Source of the DNA: Flavobacterium aquariorum
GTDB lineage: Bacteria; Bacteroidota; Bacteroidia; Flavobacteriales; Flavobacteriaceae
Direction of reading: 5' to 3'
Length of the DNA: 64,000 bases
NCBI RefSeq assembly: GCF_003254745.1
Contig: NZ_QKXH01000004.1
Location: forward strand, 1 to 64,000
Made by a program: the position numbers and the translations under genes. The notes beneath the pieces were generated by a model. The model saw only the letters and a list, made by a program, of their open reading frames with translations, ran no database searches and was not told the DNA's origin. Position 1 is the first letter of the stretch. Each line of letters starts with the position of its first letter. Below, piece after piece: positions 27,828-36,599 of this stretch.

Positions 27828-28517
27828 ATGCTAAATAGTTATAGTACAGCCGACAAAGTTCTTCTAGCGGTAGATTGTATCATTTTCGGCTTTGATGAGG
27901 ATGGTTTGAAAATTCTTTTGATTAAAAGGGATTTTGAACCAGAAAAAGGAAAATGGTCTTTAATGGGTGGATTTCTTAAAAAAGAGGAGGTATTGGATGA
28001 TGCTGCCATTAGGGTGTTGAATACCTATACCGGTTTGCAGGATATCTATATGGAGCAACTCTATACCTATAGCGAAATTGACCGTGACCCGGTAGAAAGA
28101 ACCGTATCAGTAGCTTATTATGCACTGATTAATATTGAAAATCATAATGCCGAATTGATTCAGAACTACCATGCAAAATGGTTTAGCGTTTCTGAAGTGC
28201 CAAAGTTGATTTTTGACCACGACAATATGTTGTCTCATGCAATAAGAAGATTGCGTTACAGAACATCAATGCGACCTGTTGGATTTGAGCTTCTACCCGA
28301 AAAATTTAAAATGAGTCAGTTACTTAAACTGTATGAATCCATTTTGGACAAACAAATCGACAAAAGAAATTTTATCAGTAAAATCAATTCGTTGGATATT
28401 TTGATAAAATTAGATGAGAAAGACATGACTTCTTCCAGAAAAGGGTCCTATCTCTATACGTTTGACAAAGAAAAATATGACGCTAAACTCTTGAATCATT
28501 TTGCTTTAAATTTTTAA
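27828..28517 (+). CDS. araR: AraR: Nudix-derived (NrtR-family) repressor of arabinose genes
   Basis: 229 residues: an N-terminal Nudix fold (about 1-145; LLAVDCIIFGFDEDGLKILLIKRD) and a C-terminal winged helix (about 155-229; RPVGFELLPEKFKMSQLLKLYESIL). The Nudix box is degenerate: where the catalytic form has R-E-x-x-E-E it reads RVLNTYTGL, without the metal-binding glutamates. It should bind an effector rather than hydrolyse one. The same architecture is known for AraR of Bacteroides. It sits divergent to the arabinan PUL and beside tal and tkt. The seven 19-bp AAGTGT-N7-ACATTT sites, one in front of this gene, are its likely operators. A bidirectional terminator follows. Confidence 0.88.
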   Translation: MLNSYSTADKVLLAVDCIIFGFDEDGLKILLIKRDFEPEKGKWSLMGGFLKKEEVLDDAAIRVLNTYTGLQDIYMEQLYTYSEIDRDPVERTVSVAYYALINIENHNAELIQNYHAKWFSVSEVPKLIFDHDNMLSHAIRRLRYRTSMRPVGFELLPEKFKMSQLLKLYESILDKQIDKRNFISKINSLDILIKLDEKDMTSSRKGSYLYTFDKEKYDAKLLNHFALNF

Positions 28518-28548
28518 ACAGCTAAGCATATTTGATTTTAAGGCTAAT

Positions 28549-28586
28549 AAAAAAGGAAGCTTCTATTGCAGAAGCTTCCTTTTTTT
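28549..28586. terminator. Bidirectional terminator between araR and tal
   Basis: AAAAAAGGAAGCTTCT / AGAAGCTTCCTTTTTT (28549-28564 and 28570-28585), 16-bp stem, 5-nt loop, A and T runs on both sides. It serves the convergent araR (plus) and tal (minus). Confidence 0.9.
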
Positions 28587-28619
28587 ATTGGACTAAAATG
28601 AACTGTCTAAATTTAAACT

Positions 28620-29276
28620 CTAGCTATTTCCTTTTTGGTAATCAGCCAGGAAAGTTGCCAATCCACTATCGGTAAGTGGGTGTTTCAACAAACCTTCAAT
28701 AGCGCTTAATGGACCCGTAATAACATCAGCACCAATTTTGGCACAATTTATAATATGCATGACGTGACGAACTGAAGCTGCCAGAATCTGGGTTTCGTAG
28801 CCATAATTGTCATAAATCAATTTGATGTCTTCAATAAGTGATAATCCATCGGTTGAAATGTCATCCAATCTTCCGATGAAAGGGGATACATATGTTGCTC
28901 CAGCTTTGGCGGCAAGTAATGCCTGACCAGCTGAAAATACTAAAGTACAGTTGGTTCTGATTCCTTTGTTCGAAAAATATTTAATGGCTTTTATACCATC
29001 CTTAATCATCGGAATTTTTACCACGATTTGAGGATGCAATGCTGCTAATTTTTCTCCTTCGACAATCATTCCTGCAAAATCAGTAGAAATAACTTCGGCA
29101 CTTACGTCGCCATCCACCAATTCACATATTTTTACATAATGTGCAATGATATTATCGGCTCCCGTGATTCCTTCTTTCGCCATTAGTGAAGGGTTTGTTG
29201 TTACTCCGTTCAAGATTCCTAAATCATTGGCTTCTTTGATGTCTTTTAAATTTGCTGTATCGATAAAAAATTTCAT
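28620..29276 (-). CDS. tal: Transaldolase (short TalC/MipB type)
   Basis: Transfers dihydroxyacetone units between sedoheptulose 7-phosphate and glyceraldehyde 3-phosphate in the cytoplasm. At 218 residues it belongs to the short class related to fructose-6-phosphate aldolase. It has [18 protein letters not shown] and [17 protein letters not shown], and the Schiff-base Lys in [49 protein letters not shown] and the C-terminal [15 protein letters not shown] complete it. It lies 111 bp after tkt, in the same direction. The pair processes pentose phosphates made by the ara and xyl genes. A repeat-rich spacer with a hairpin separates it from tkt. Confidence 0.93.
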   Translation of the reverse strand: MKFFIDTANLKDIKEANDLGILNGVTTNPSLMAKEGITGADNIIAHYVKICELVDGDVSAEVISTDFAGMIVEGEKLAALHPQIVVKIPMIKDGIKAIKYFSNKGIRTNCTLVFSAGQALLAAKAGATYVSPFIGRLDDISTDGLSLIEDIKLIYDNYGYETQILAASVRHVMHIINCAKIGADVITGPLSAIEGLLKHPLTDSGLATFLADYQKGNS

Positions 29277-29289
29277 GTGTATGTTTTTT

Positions 29290-29387
29290 TGAGAATCTTA
29301 GTTTCTAAGGGGCTAAGATTCTGAGTTTTTTTTAAATATTTTTTTGAGACGCTGTATTACTATGATTTAAAGTTTTTTCTTAACTTC
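29290..29387. repeat. TTAG-type repeats with a hairpin between tkt and tal
   Basis: AGAATCTTAG (29292-29301) and CTAAGATTCT (29313-29322) form a perfect 10-bp stem. Downstream, TTCTTAGTTACTTAGCGTCTTAG runs into the 3' end of tkt. Related strings occur at 14829-14860. Confidence 0.55.
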
Positions 29388-31451
29388 TTAGTTACTTAGC
29401 GTCTTAGTCTCTATTTTACTATCCTCAATATATTTTAGTATTTCCGCGCAAACGTGTTGGCTTGTAAATCCAAACTTTTCGTCCAAAACACTTGCTGGTG
29501 CCGAATAGCCAAAATGATCAAGTCCTATTATTTTTCCACTATCACCAATCAGTCCTTCAAGGTTTACGGGAAGTCCGGCGGTAAGTCCAAAAACTAGTTT
29601 TTCTTTTGGAATAATGCTTTCTTGATATGTTTTGGACTGCGATTTAAACAAACCTTCGGAAATAATGGAAGCGATGTTTATTTTTAGATTATGGTCTTTT
29701 TCCAAAATCACTGCAGCATCAATAAGTGTCGAAACTTCCGATCCGTTTGCGATTAAAGTGATGTCTGGGTTTTGTGTTTTTTTTACCAAATAGCCACCTT
29801 TTTTAGCCTCCGTTGCTTCTTCATATCTTGAAGTATAACTAGCTGGAATATCTTTTATATTTTGTCTCGAAAGAATTAAAGCGGTTGGCGTTTTGGTGTT
29901 TTTTAAAGCCATATCCCAAGCCACGGAAGTTTCTATGGCATCGGCAGGGCGCAATGCCAAAAGGCTTTGATGTCCAGAATGGTTTTTAACTTTTTCCAAT
30001 AAACGCATTTGTGCTTCCTGCTCGATTGGCTGGTGCGTTGGTCCGTCTTCTCCCACTCGGAACGAGTCGTGCGTTAGAACATATTTTACCGGAAGTTCTT
30101 GAATCGCGGCCAATCGAATTGCAGGTTTCATGTAATCCGAGAATACAAAGAAAGTCGCAACTACCGGAATTACTCCACCATGCAAAGCAATACCGTTGGC
30201 GATGGAAGTCATGGTCAATTCGGCAACTCCAGCCTGTAAAAAGGCACCGTTGAAATTATTTTTTTGCAACACAGATGATTTTTTCAAGAAGCCATCAGTT
30301 TTGTCACTGTTGGATAAATCTGCCGAGGAAACAATGATGTTCTCTACGTTTTCAGCCAAATAGGCGAGTACTGCGGAGGAAGCATCTCTAGTTGCGGCAT
30401 TAGGTTTTTGTGCTACACTGCTTAAATCCAATTCGGGTAATTCGCCAGATAAAAACAATTGCATTTTTTTTGCCAACACAGGATTTTCATTTTCCCATTT
30501 CGCAATTTGCTGTTTTCTCGAAGAAGCTTTTTCTGTTTTTTTTGCTAAAACACTGGTGTAATGTTTAGCTACTTCTTCATAAATTGCAAAAGGATCTTCT
30601 GGATTGGCGTTGAGGTTCAGCAATGTTTTTATGTAATCGGCTTTGGTGTCACCAATTGGTTTTCCGTGCAATTCACACTCACCTTCATACATGGAACCAT
30701 CGGCAGTAACGCAGCCTTTCCCCATAATCGTTTTTCCAATGATTAAGGTCGGTCTTTCGGTTTCTTGGTTCGCTGAATCCAATGCTTTGCGGATTTCCGA
30801 ATGGTCATGTCCATTTATCGTGATTACGTTCCATCCCCAAGATTTGTATTTCATAGCGGTATCTTCAGAAGTCACTTCATCGGTCATCGAAGAAAGCTGT
30901 ACATCATTCGAATCATAGAACATTATAAAGTTGTTCAATCCCAAGTGGCCGGCGATTCTTCCAGCTCCCTGTGAAATCTCTTCCTGAACCCCGCCATCAG
31001 TGATGAAACCATATATTTTGTGGTCGAAAAGGCCTTTGAATCTAGCTCCAAGAAACTTGGCTGCGATGGCTGCACCAACACCCATTGCATGTCCTTGTCC
31101 CAGTGGTCCCGAAGTGTTTTCGATTCCTCTTAGAACATCAACTTCAGGGTGGCCAGGCGTTACAGAGCCCCATTGTCTAAATTGCTGTAGATCTTCTTTT
31201 TTATAGTTTCCTAATAAATAATATTGTGCGTACATCAAAGCCGACAAGTGCCCCGCATCCATAAAAAATCGGTCTCTAAAAGGCCAATCCATTTGGGTTG
31301 GATCAAAATTTAAATATTCAGTGTATAAAATATGCATAAAATCGGCTCCTCCCATGGCACCTCCGGGGTGTCCTGAATTTGCTTTTTCTACCATAGAAAT
31401 AGCCAGTGCTCTTATGTTGTCGGCGGCTAGTTGGTCCATTTTGTGGTTCAT
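29388..31451 (-). CDS. tkt: Transketolase
   Basis: Thiamine-diphosphate enzyme moving two-carbon units between pentose and other sugar phosphates. At 687 residues it is a full-length, single-chain form. The N-terminus is LAADNIRALAISMVEKANSGHPGGAMG. GPLGQGHAMGVGAAIAAK, GFITDGGVQEEISQGAGRIAGHLGLNNFI (diphosphate/metal site) and the C-terminal VLTHDSFRVGEDGPTHQPIEQ follow. A putative AraR operator with an overlapping -7 box lies upstream at 31704-31731. This copy is therefore probably induced by arabinose, and may be a second transketolase beside a housekeeping one elsewhere; that is inference. Confidence 0.95.
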   Translation of the reverse strand: MNHKMDQLAADNIRALAISMVEKANSGHPGGAMGGADFMHILYTEYLNFDPTQMDWPFRDRFFMDAGHLSALMYAQYYLLGNYKKEDLQQFRQWGSVTPGHPEVDVLRGIENTSGPLGQGHAMGVGAAIAAKFLGARFKGLFDHKIYGFITDGGVQEEISQGAGRIAGHLGLNNFIMFYDSNDVQLSSMTDEVTSEDTAMKYKSWGWNVITINGHDHSEIRKALDSANQETERPTLIIGKTIMGKGCVTADGSMYEGECELHGKPIGDTKADYIKTLLNLNANPEDPFAIYEEVAKHYTSVLAKKTEKASSRKQQIAKWENENPVLAKKMQLFLSGELPELDLSSVAQKPNAATRDASSAVLAYLAENVENIIVSSADLSNSDKTDGFLKKSSVLQKNNFNGAFLQAGVAELTMTSIANGIALHGGVIPVVATFFVFSDYMKPAIRLAAIQELPVKYVLTHDSFRVGEDGPTHQPIEQEAQMRLLEKVKNHSGHQSLLALRPADAIETSVAWDMALKNTKTPTALILSRQNIKDIPASYTSRYEEATEAKKGGYLVKKTQNPDITLIANGSEVSTLIDAAVILEKDHNLKINIASIISEGLFKSQSKTYQESIIPKEKLVFGLTAGLPVNLEGLIGDSGKIIGLDHFGYSAPASVLDEKFGFTSQHVCAEILKYIEDSKIETKTLSN

Positions 31452-31703
31452 AATTTTTTTATTTGGTTGTAATAGTGTTATTGATATTGCTGCTTTTTCA
31501 GATTTTTGTAAATCATTTTAAAAGGAATATTTTCTTTTTTCTAATTCTAACTTAGAAACGTTTTTTTTGATTTAAATACAGATTGATTTTAATCAGGTTG
31601 AAATCTTAAATCGAATAATTAAGGTTTAATATTTTGTTCTGATGTCGATTTGTCTCTTTAAATAACAGGCTATTTTTGAGACTTTAACGAAGAATAAAAT
31701 AAT

Positions 31704-31731
31704 AAGTGTAAAAAATACATTTGCAAATATA
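31704..31731 (-). promoter_or_regulatory. tkt promoter with putative AraR operator
   Basis: Minus-strand -7 box TATATTTG (31731-31724) is directly followed by the site AAGTGT-AAAAAAT-ACATTT (31722-31704). The operator would cover the transcription start, an arrangement expected for repression. The start codon is about 250 nt further on. Confidence 0.7.
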
Positions 31732-31739
31732 ACTAAATT

Positions 31740-32204
31740 TGTTTTACAATAACAAAAAAGAAAATAGCATTTTTTAACTCTTGCCTTTAAATTATTTTTT
31801 CAATGAAAAAACAGTTGCTTTTAATCATTTTTGGTGGTATAAATCATTTTTTAACCATAAATGATAGTCACATTCATTTTTTTTAAAACATGAAATTACG
31901 AATTTGACCCTTTTTTTTCGAATTTACCCCTTTTGAGGTTTTCAAATTAAGCCTTATTTTATGTCTATAAAATACAATACTACAGCGGTTTGTTGTTATC
32001 GGCTTTGTAAATGTCTTTGGTTAGTTGGACAATTTTAAAATTATATGAATCTCTGAAATGTCATTTGATAGGGAAATGTGAAAATTTGTTTTTACATATT
32101 TATACCCGAAGCATATCTTTTGGGTATAAATAAAGTAAATTGAAAGTGAAAAATTATTTAAAAAGCTTAAATTTCATATGATTTGAGTTTAAGTTTTGGT
32201 TCAG
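31740..32204. other. Gene-free A/T-rich stretch between tkt and the GntR-type regulator
   Basis: No open frame with coding character is seen on either strand. The only structures I notice are a short direct repeat (CGAATTT-ACCC-type at about 31890 and 31919) and an inverted TATACCC / GGGTATA at 32101-32128. No further function can be supported. Confidence 0.5.
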
Positions 32205-32234
32205 AATAAGAAGGTTATGGCTAGCCTTCTTATT
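32205..32234 (-). terminator. Hairpin after the GntR-type regulator
   Basis: AATAAGAAGG (32205-32214) pairs with CCTTCTTATT (32225-32234), loop 10 nt, 30 bp after the regulator's stop codon. The T run on the minus strand is poor, so it is a moderate candidate. Confidence 0.5.
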
Positions 32235-32264
32235 TTAAAATTGTAAAGGTATTTGGGTAGTTTT

Positions 32265-33263
32265 TTACAATGAGTTTCTAATAATCAAGGCACTTTTGTT
32301 CTCGATTTGTTCTTTTTTTCCGGTAAGAACCATCTGGGCCAGTAGTTTTCCCATGGTAGTAAAATCGGTTGAAATAGTAGTAATTCCATTAGAAACGACT
32401 TTTTTTAATGGGGTTTCATTATAGGAAATGATTCCAAAATCAGTTCCTAATTTTAAGTTTTGTTCTCGGGCTTTCTCTATTACGCTAACCAAATCTCTAT
32501 CATTTGGGATGATGTAAACGCCACCAATGGTTATTTCATTGTCCGTGAATTCGTTGATGATTTCGTAGTCGATAGTGTATTCTAAACAAAAGTTTTCAAA
32601 CCCAATTTTCATTCCCAAAGGCTCTCTAAAGCCGGGGAAAATCATAATAAATTTTTTATACTTGTTTAATCTTGTTCTTCCTTTATAGAGCCCCTCAAAG
32701 ATGTCTTTTTTGTGATTTTGATAAATTGCGGGGAATGATTTTAGTTCGTCATTCGTTTGATCGAGGATAATAACATCATTTACTGGTAGGGTTTTTATAG
32801 TTGTAGCTACATCGATTAAGTTGGTCGGCATAATGATGTATTTGGTATAATTTCCATTACTGTCATTTATCAATTTTTGAAAAACTTGTACATTAAAATG
32901 GTGGAAGAAAATATCAACCTGTACATTTTTTCCAATATTTTTTAAAAATGAATTATAGATGTCTTCTTTGAAAATATTAAGCTCATCAAATAGCAAAAAT
33001 ATTTTCTGTTTTATAGTGATTTCAACACTTTTCACATAATATCCTTTGCCTGGGATGGCATAAATAATTCCTCTTTTTTTGAGATCATCATATCCTAATA
33101 GGACCGTATCGCGCGATAATGAAAAGGCTAAACAAACTTTATTCACCGATGGAAGGCGATCACCTTTTGTAAGTTTTTCTTCCTCTATTGCTTTTTCAAT
33201 CGATTGAATTATCTGTTTGTATTTTGGAATTCCAAGGTTGTTTTGGATCGAAATAATTTTCAT
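32265..33263 (-). CDS. GntR-type winged-helix regulator with LacI-like sensor domain
   Basis: 332 residues. Residues about 8-75 are a GntR winged helix (IPKYKQIIQSIEKAIEEEKLTKGDRLPSVN, SLSRDTVLLGYDDLKKRGIIYAIPGKGYYV). The rest, about 85-332, is a periplasmic-binding-protein fold as in LacI repressors (VNDVIILDQTNDEL, GGVYIIPNDRDLV, DFGIISYNETPLKKVVSNGITTISTDF). It has no phosphotransfer or signal peptide features, so it should sense a cytoplasmic sugar. It is divergent from the galactan susC. The ACTGGTA-type direct repeat lies 35 bp before its start and again before galM, which makes it the likely galactan/galactose regulator. B. subtilis AraR has the same architecture, but the neighbours here concern galactose. 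Confidence 0.87.
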   Translation of the reverse strand: MKIISIQNNLGIPKYKQIIQSIEKAIEEEKLTKGDRLPSVNKVCLAFSLSRDTVLLGYDDLKKRGIIYAIPGKGYYVKSVEITIKQKIFLLFDELNIFKEDIYNSFLKNIGKNVQVDIFFHHFNVQVFQKLINDSNGNYTKYIIMPTNLIDVATTIKTLPVNDVIILDQTNDELKSFPAIYQNHKKDIFEGLYKGRTRLNKYKKFIMIFPGFREPLGMKIGFENFCLEYTIDYEIINEFTDNEITIGGVYIIPNDRDLVSVIEKAREQNLKLGTDFGIISYNETPLKKVVSNGITTISTDFTTMGKLLAQMVLTGKKEQIENKSALIIRNSL

Positions 33264-33297
33264 GGCTGAGGTTGGTTTTTATGCAAATATATAAAAA

Positions 33298-33343
33298 ACT
33301 GGTAGGTACTGGTATGTACAATTGTTTTATCCATGTAAGTTTG
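33298..33343 (+). promoter_or_regulatory. Promoter of the galactan PUL with a direct-repeat operator
   Basis: Two tandem units, ACTGGTAGGT then ACTGGTATGT plus A (33298-33318), lie exactly 17 nt before a perfect -7 box TAAGTTTG (33336-33343). The same repeat with the same 17-nt spacing to TACATTTG occurs at 43912-43957. The repeat overlaps where the -33 element should be. It also lies 35 bp before the divergent regulator, so it may serve both directions. Confidence 0.75.
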
Positions 33344-33514
33344 CATTAAACATTAATTAATTAATTAAGATAAAAAAAGTAATATAATAATTTTAATTGA
33401 TAATTTTTATAAATAATTGGATTTTGGTTGCCAAAATCGAAATATTTAATATGTTTTTAATTTTTCAAAACTAAACTCAATTTAATAACCAAACTATTTT
33501 AAAACTATGAATTT

Positions 33515-36500
33515 ATGAAAAAGAAAAAGAATGTTAATAGAATGAAAAATTTAAGATCTTTCATTACGTCTAAACTCGGACTGTCGATTTTCATTTTGAT
33601 GTCGTGTATTGGAATGCAAGCTCAGAATACTATTACAGGAACAGTTAAAGACAGTAAAAGCGATCAAAAAATTGTGGGTGTTACGGTTTCTGTCAAAGGA
33701 ACCACGAATGGAACTGTTACAGATTTTGATGGAACTTATAAATTAAATGTAACGGATCCAAAAGGTATATTGGTTTTTACATACGTTGGATATTCTACCA
33801 TTGAAGAAGCTATAAACGGTAGAGATGTTATTGATGTTTCATTGAAAGAAGAAAGCAATGCTTTGAACGAAGTAGTTGTTATAGGTTATGGTAGCGTAAA
33901 AAAAACCAGTGCTACTGGCGCAATAGCTAGTTTGAAAGCTAAACAACTGGATGCTCAAAGTAATACCAACTTAGGTAGTGCAATTCAAGGTAAGGTTGCA
34001 GGTGTTTCTGTAGAATCTGCAGGAGGTGGTCCAGGTTCTGGAACTAGAATTCAGATTAGAGGAGCAGGTTCATTAAATAATAACACTCCTTTGATTTTGG
34101 TAGATGATATTCAAGTTGCATCTATGAATAGCTTGAGTCCAAATGATATTGAATCAATTGAAGTTTTGAAAGATGCCGCCGCTGCTGCAATTTATGGTTC
34201 TAGAGCTGCAAATGGTGTAGTTATTATTACAACTAAGAATGGAAAAAAAGGGGATATAAAAGTTACTTTAGATGTATTTGGTGGGGTTGCCAGTGTGACA
34301 AAACAATTAGATTTATTGAATCAAGAACAATGGGCAAAAGTAAGTAATGCGGCATATGCTGCAGCTGGAAAAGCACCATTGGATATTGCTCTTAATCCTG
34401 AAGTGGGTGGAGCTGGAGTTAACTACCAAGATGAAATTTTTAGAACTGCACCTACTCAAAATTACTCGTTAGGTTTTCTGGGGGGATCGGATAATTTAAA
34501 ATACAGTATGTCTTTAAATTATTATAATCAAGAGGGTGTAATTAAAGAAACAAATTACGACCGTTTCAACATGAGAGTGAAATCAGATTATAAAAAAGGG
34601 ATATTTAAAATCGGCGAAACAATTTTGTTAACCAAAGAAAAAAGAAAAGAATTGCCAGGTGTACCAGGACAAGGAAGGAATGTTCTAGGATCTGCCATTA
34701 CAATGATTCCTGGTTTTGCCATTTATGATGAAAATGCTATAGGTGGATACGGTGGAGCCTCTGGTTCTGTGACTGATATTTTTAATCCAGTAGCGGCATT
34801 AAATCTTTTTGATGTAACAAGTGATACTTACCAAGCTTTATTAAATACATATGTTGAAGCTAGTTTTTTCAAAGATTTTAAATATAAATTAAATGTTGGG
34901 GCAACTGTATCTGAATACAAAAGAGATAATTATACTCCACGTTATGAGGTGGGTGGATTCTTTAAAAATTTAGATAATGATTTGTCTCATACAGATGAAT
35001 TTAATCTATACACTCAGGTAGAAAATACATTGAATTATACAAAATCTTTTGGTAAGAGCTATGTGAATGCTTTGGCTGGTTATACAATTTATAATAATGG
35101 TTTCAAATCAGTTGTAAGTTCTGTTAGTGGAATTCCTGATAATATTTATGTGCTTGCTGGAGCTGTACAGCCAGCAGTAACGGGTTATAATTTGGAGAAC
35201 AATTTGGTTTCATATTTAGGGCGTGTGATATATTCTTATGATAGTAAATACACTTTGTCTGCTACTATTAGACGTGATGGATCGTCTAGATTTAGTCCGG
35301 ACAATAAATGGGGTAATTTCCCTTCTGTTTCTGCTGCATGGGGTATAGGTAAAGAGACATTTTTTACTAATTTAAAGACTCCAATTACAGATTTGAAATT
35401 ACGTGCTAGCTATGGGGTATTAGGAAATCAAGAAATTGGAGATTACCAATATTTAGGATTAATTACTTCTGGGATAAGTTATGGAGTAGGAGAGCCAAAT
35501 ACTTTGTGGAGTGGAAATATTCAAACAGATTCTCCAGGAGTTGGTTTAAAATGGGAGTCTACAGAAACTGCCGATTTTGGTTTAGATCTTGATTTATGGA
35601 ATGGAAAACTGCAATATACTTTTGACTATTTTAATAAACAAACTTCTGATTTACTTTTAAGAGTGCCAATTCCATTGTCTGTTGGATCAAATAACAATCC
35701 TTATACAAATGCAGGAAATGTAACTAATAAAGGATATGAAATGAGTTTAACTTATAATGAAAAAATTGGAGATTTTAATTTCAATGTAACTGGTAATTTT
35801 TCAAGTATCAAAAACAATGTTGACGAACTTAGCACAGGAAGCCAAGTATTAGAAGGATCTGGTGGTTCATTTCACGGTGCCCCAGTAACATACAGCAAAG
35901 TTGGTTACCCAATTTATTCATTTTTTCTAGTTGATACAGATGGATTGTTTAGATCTCAAGCTGAAATTGATGCACACAGTAAAAACGGAACACTGATTCA
36001 ACCAAATGCACAAGTAGGAGATATTAGATATATAGATTATAATGGAGATGGAGAAATTAATGGAGAAGATAGACAATATAAAGGAAGTGCTTTCCCTAAG
36101 TTTGAATACGGATTGAGATTACAAGGTGATTGGAAAGGAATCGATTGTACGATAGCTTTACAAGGAGTAGAAGGAAATAAGATTTATAATGGAAACAATA
36201 CAGATCTTCAAACGGTAAGATCTAACATTAACTATTCTGCTGCAACATTAGATTCATATACTTTTAATCCAAATTCAAATTTCCCAAGATTAGATATTGA
36301 TGACAAAAATAATAACGGAGCGGATTATTCTGATCGTTTTCTTGAAGATGGTTCCTATCTTAGAATCAAAACTGTTCAAGTTGGGTATACAATACCAAAC
36401 AGCATAACCAAACAGGTGTCTGTTGATAAATGTAGAATTTATTTTGCAGGAGATAACCTTTATACTTTTACTAAATATTCTGGTTATAATCCAGATGTAT

Positions 36501-36589
36501 CTGCAGATGCATTGGGAGGAAGAGGCATTGATTATAAATCATATCCATTGAGCAAGACTATACTTTTTGGTTTGCAACTTAACTTTTAA
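33515..36589 (+). CDS. SusC/RagA-family TonB-dependent transporter (galactan PUL)
   Basis: 1024 residues. A signal peptide ends near IGMQAQ. A carboxypeptidase-regulatory-like domain follows (TITGTVKDSKSDQKIVGVTVSVKG), then the plug with NEVVVIGYGSVKKTSATGAI and a barrel ending FGLQLNF. SusC-typical strings include EVLKDAAAAAIYGSRAANGVV and YIDYNGDGEINGEDR. It is the first gene of the galactan locus, with a leader of about 170 nt from the predicted start site. It lies 10 bp before its SusD partner. Neighbouring GH53 and GH2 enzymes point to beta-galacto-oligosaccharides as cargo. Confidence 0.94.
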   Translation: MKKKKNVNRMKNLRSFITSKLGLSIFILMSCIGMQAQNTITGTVKDSKSDQKIVGVTVSVKGTTNGTVTDFDGTYKLNVTDPKGILVFTYVGYSTIEEAINGRDVIDVSLKEESNALNEVVVIGYGSVKKTSATGAIASLKAKQLDAQSNTNLGSAIQGKVAGVSVESAGGGPGSGTRIQIRGAGSLNNNTPLILVDDIQVASMNSLSPNDIESIEVLKDAAAAAIYGSRAANGVVIITTKNGKKGDIKVTLDVFGGVASVTKQLDLLNQEQWAKVSNAAYAAAGKAPLDIALNPEVGGAGVNYQDEIFRTAPTQNYSLGFLGGSDNLKYSMSLNYYNQEGVIKETNYDRFNMRVKSDYKKGIFKIGETILLTKEKRKELPGVPGQGRNVLGSAITMIPGFAIYDENAIGGYGGASGSVTDIFNPVAALNLFDVTSDTYQALLNTYVEASFFKDFKYKLNVGATVSEYKRDNYTPRYEVGGFFKNLDNDLSHTDEFNLYTQVENTLNYTKSFGKSYVNALAGYTIYNNGFKSVVSSVSGIPDNIYVLAGAVQPAVTGYNLENNLVSYLGRVIYSYDSKYTLSATIRRDGSSRFSPDNKWGNFPSVSAAWGIGKETFFTNLKTPITDLKLRASYGVLGNQEIGDYQYLGLITSGISYGVGEPNTLWSGNIQTDSPGVGLKWESTETADFGLDLDLWNGKLQYTFDYFNKQTSDLLLRVPIPLSVGSNNNPYTNAGNVTNKGYEMSLTYNEKIGDFNFNVTGNFSSIKNNVDELSTGSQVLEGSGGSFHGAPVTYSKVGYPIYSFFLVDTDGLFRSQAEIDAHSKNGTLIQPNAQVGDIRYIDYNGDGEINGEDRQYKGSAFPKFEYGLRLQGDWKGIDCTIALQGVEGNKIYNGNNTDLQTVRSNINYSAATLDSYTFNPNSNFPRLDIDDKNNNGADYSDRFLEDGSYLRIKTVQVGYTIPNSITKQVSVDKCRIYFAGDNLYTFTKYSGYNPDVSADALGGRGIDYKSYPLSKTILFGLQLNF

Positions 36590-36599
36590 ATCGACAAAA

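Noticed and set aside
36567..36599. An earlier start for the galactan-locus SusD
   Set aside because: It overlaps the end of susC and places a charged stretch before the lipoprotein signal.
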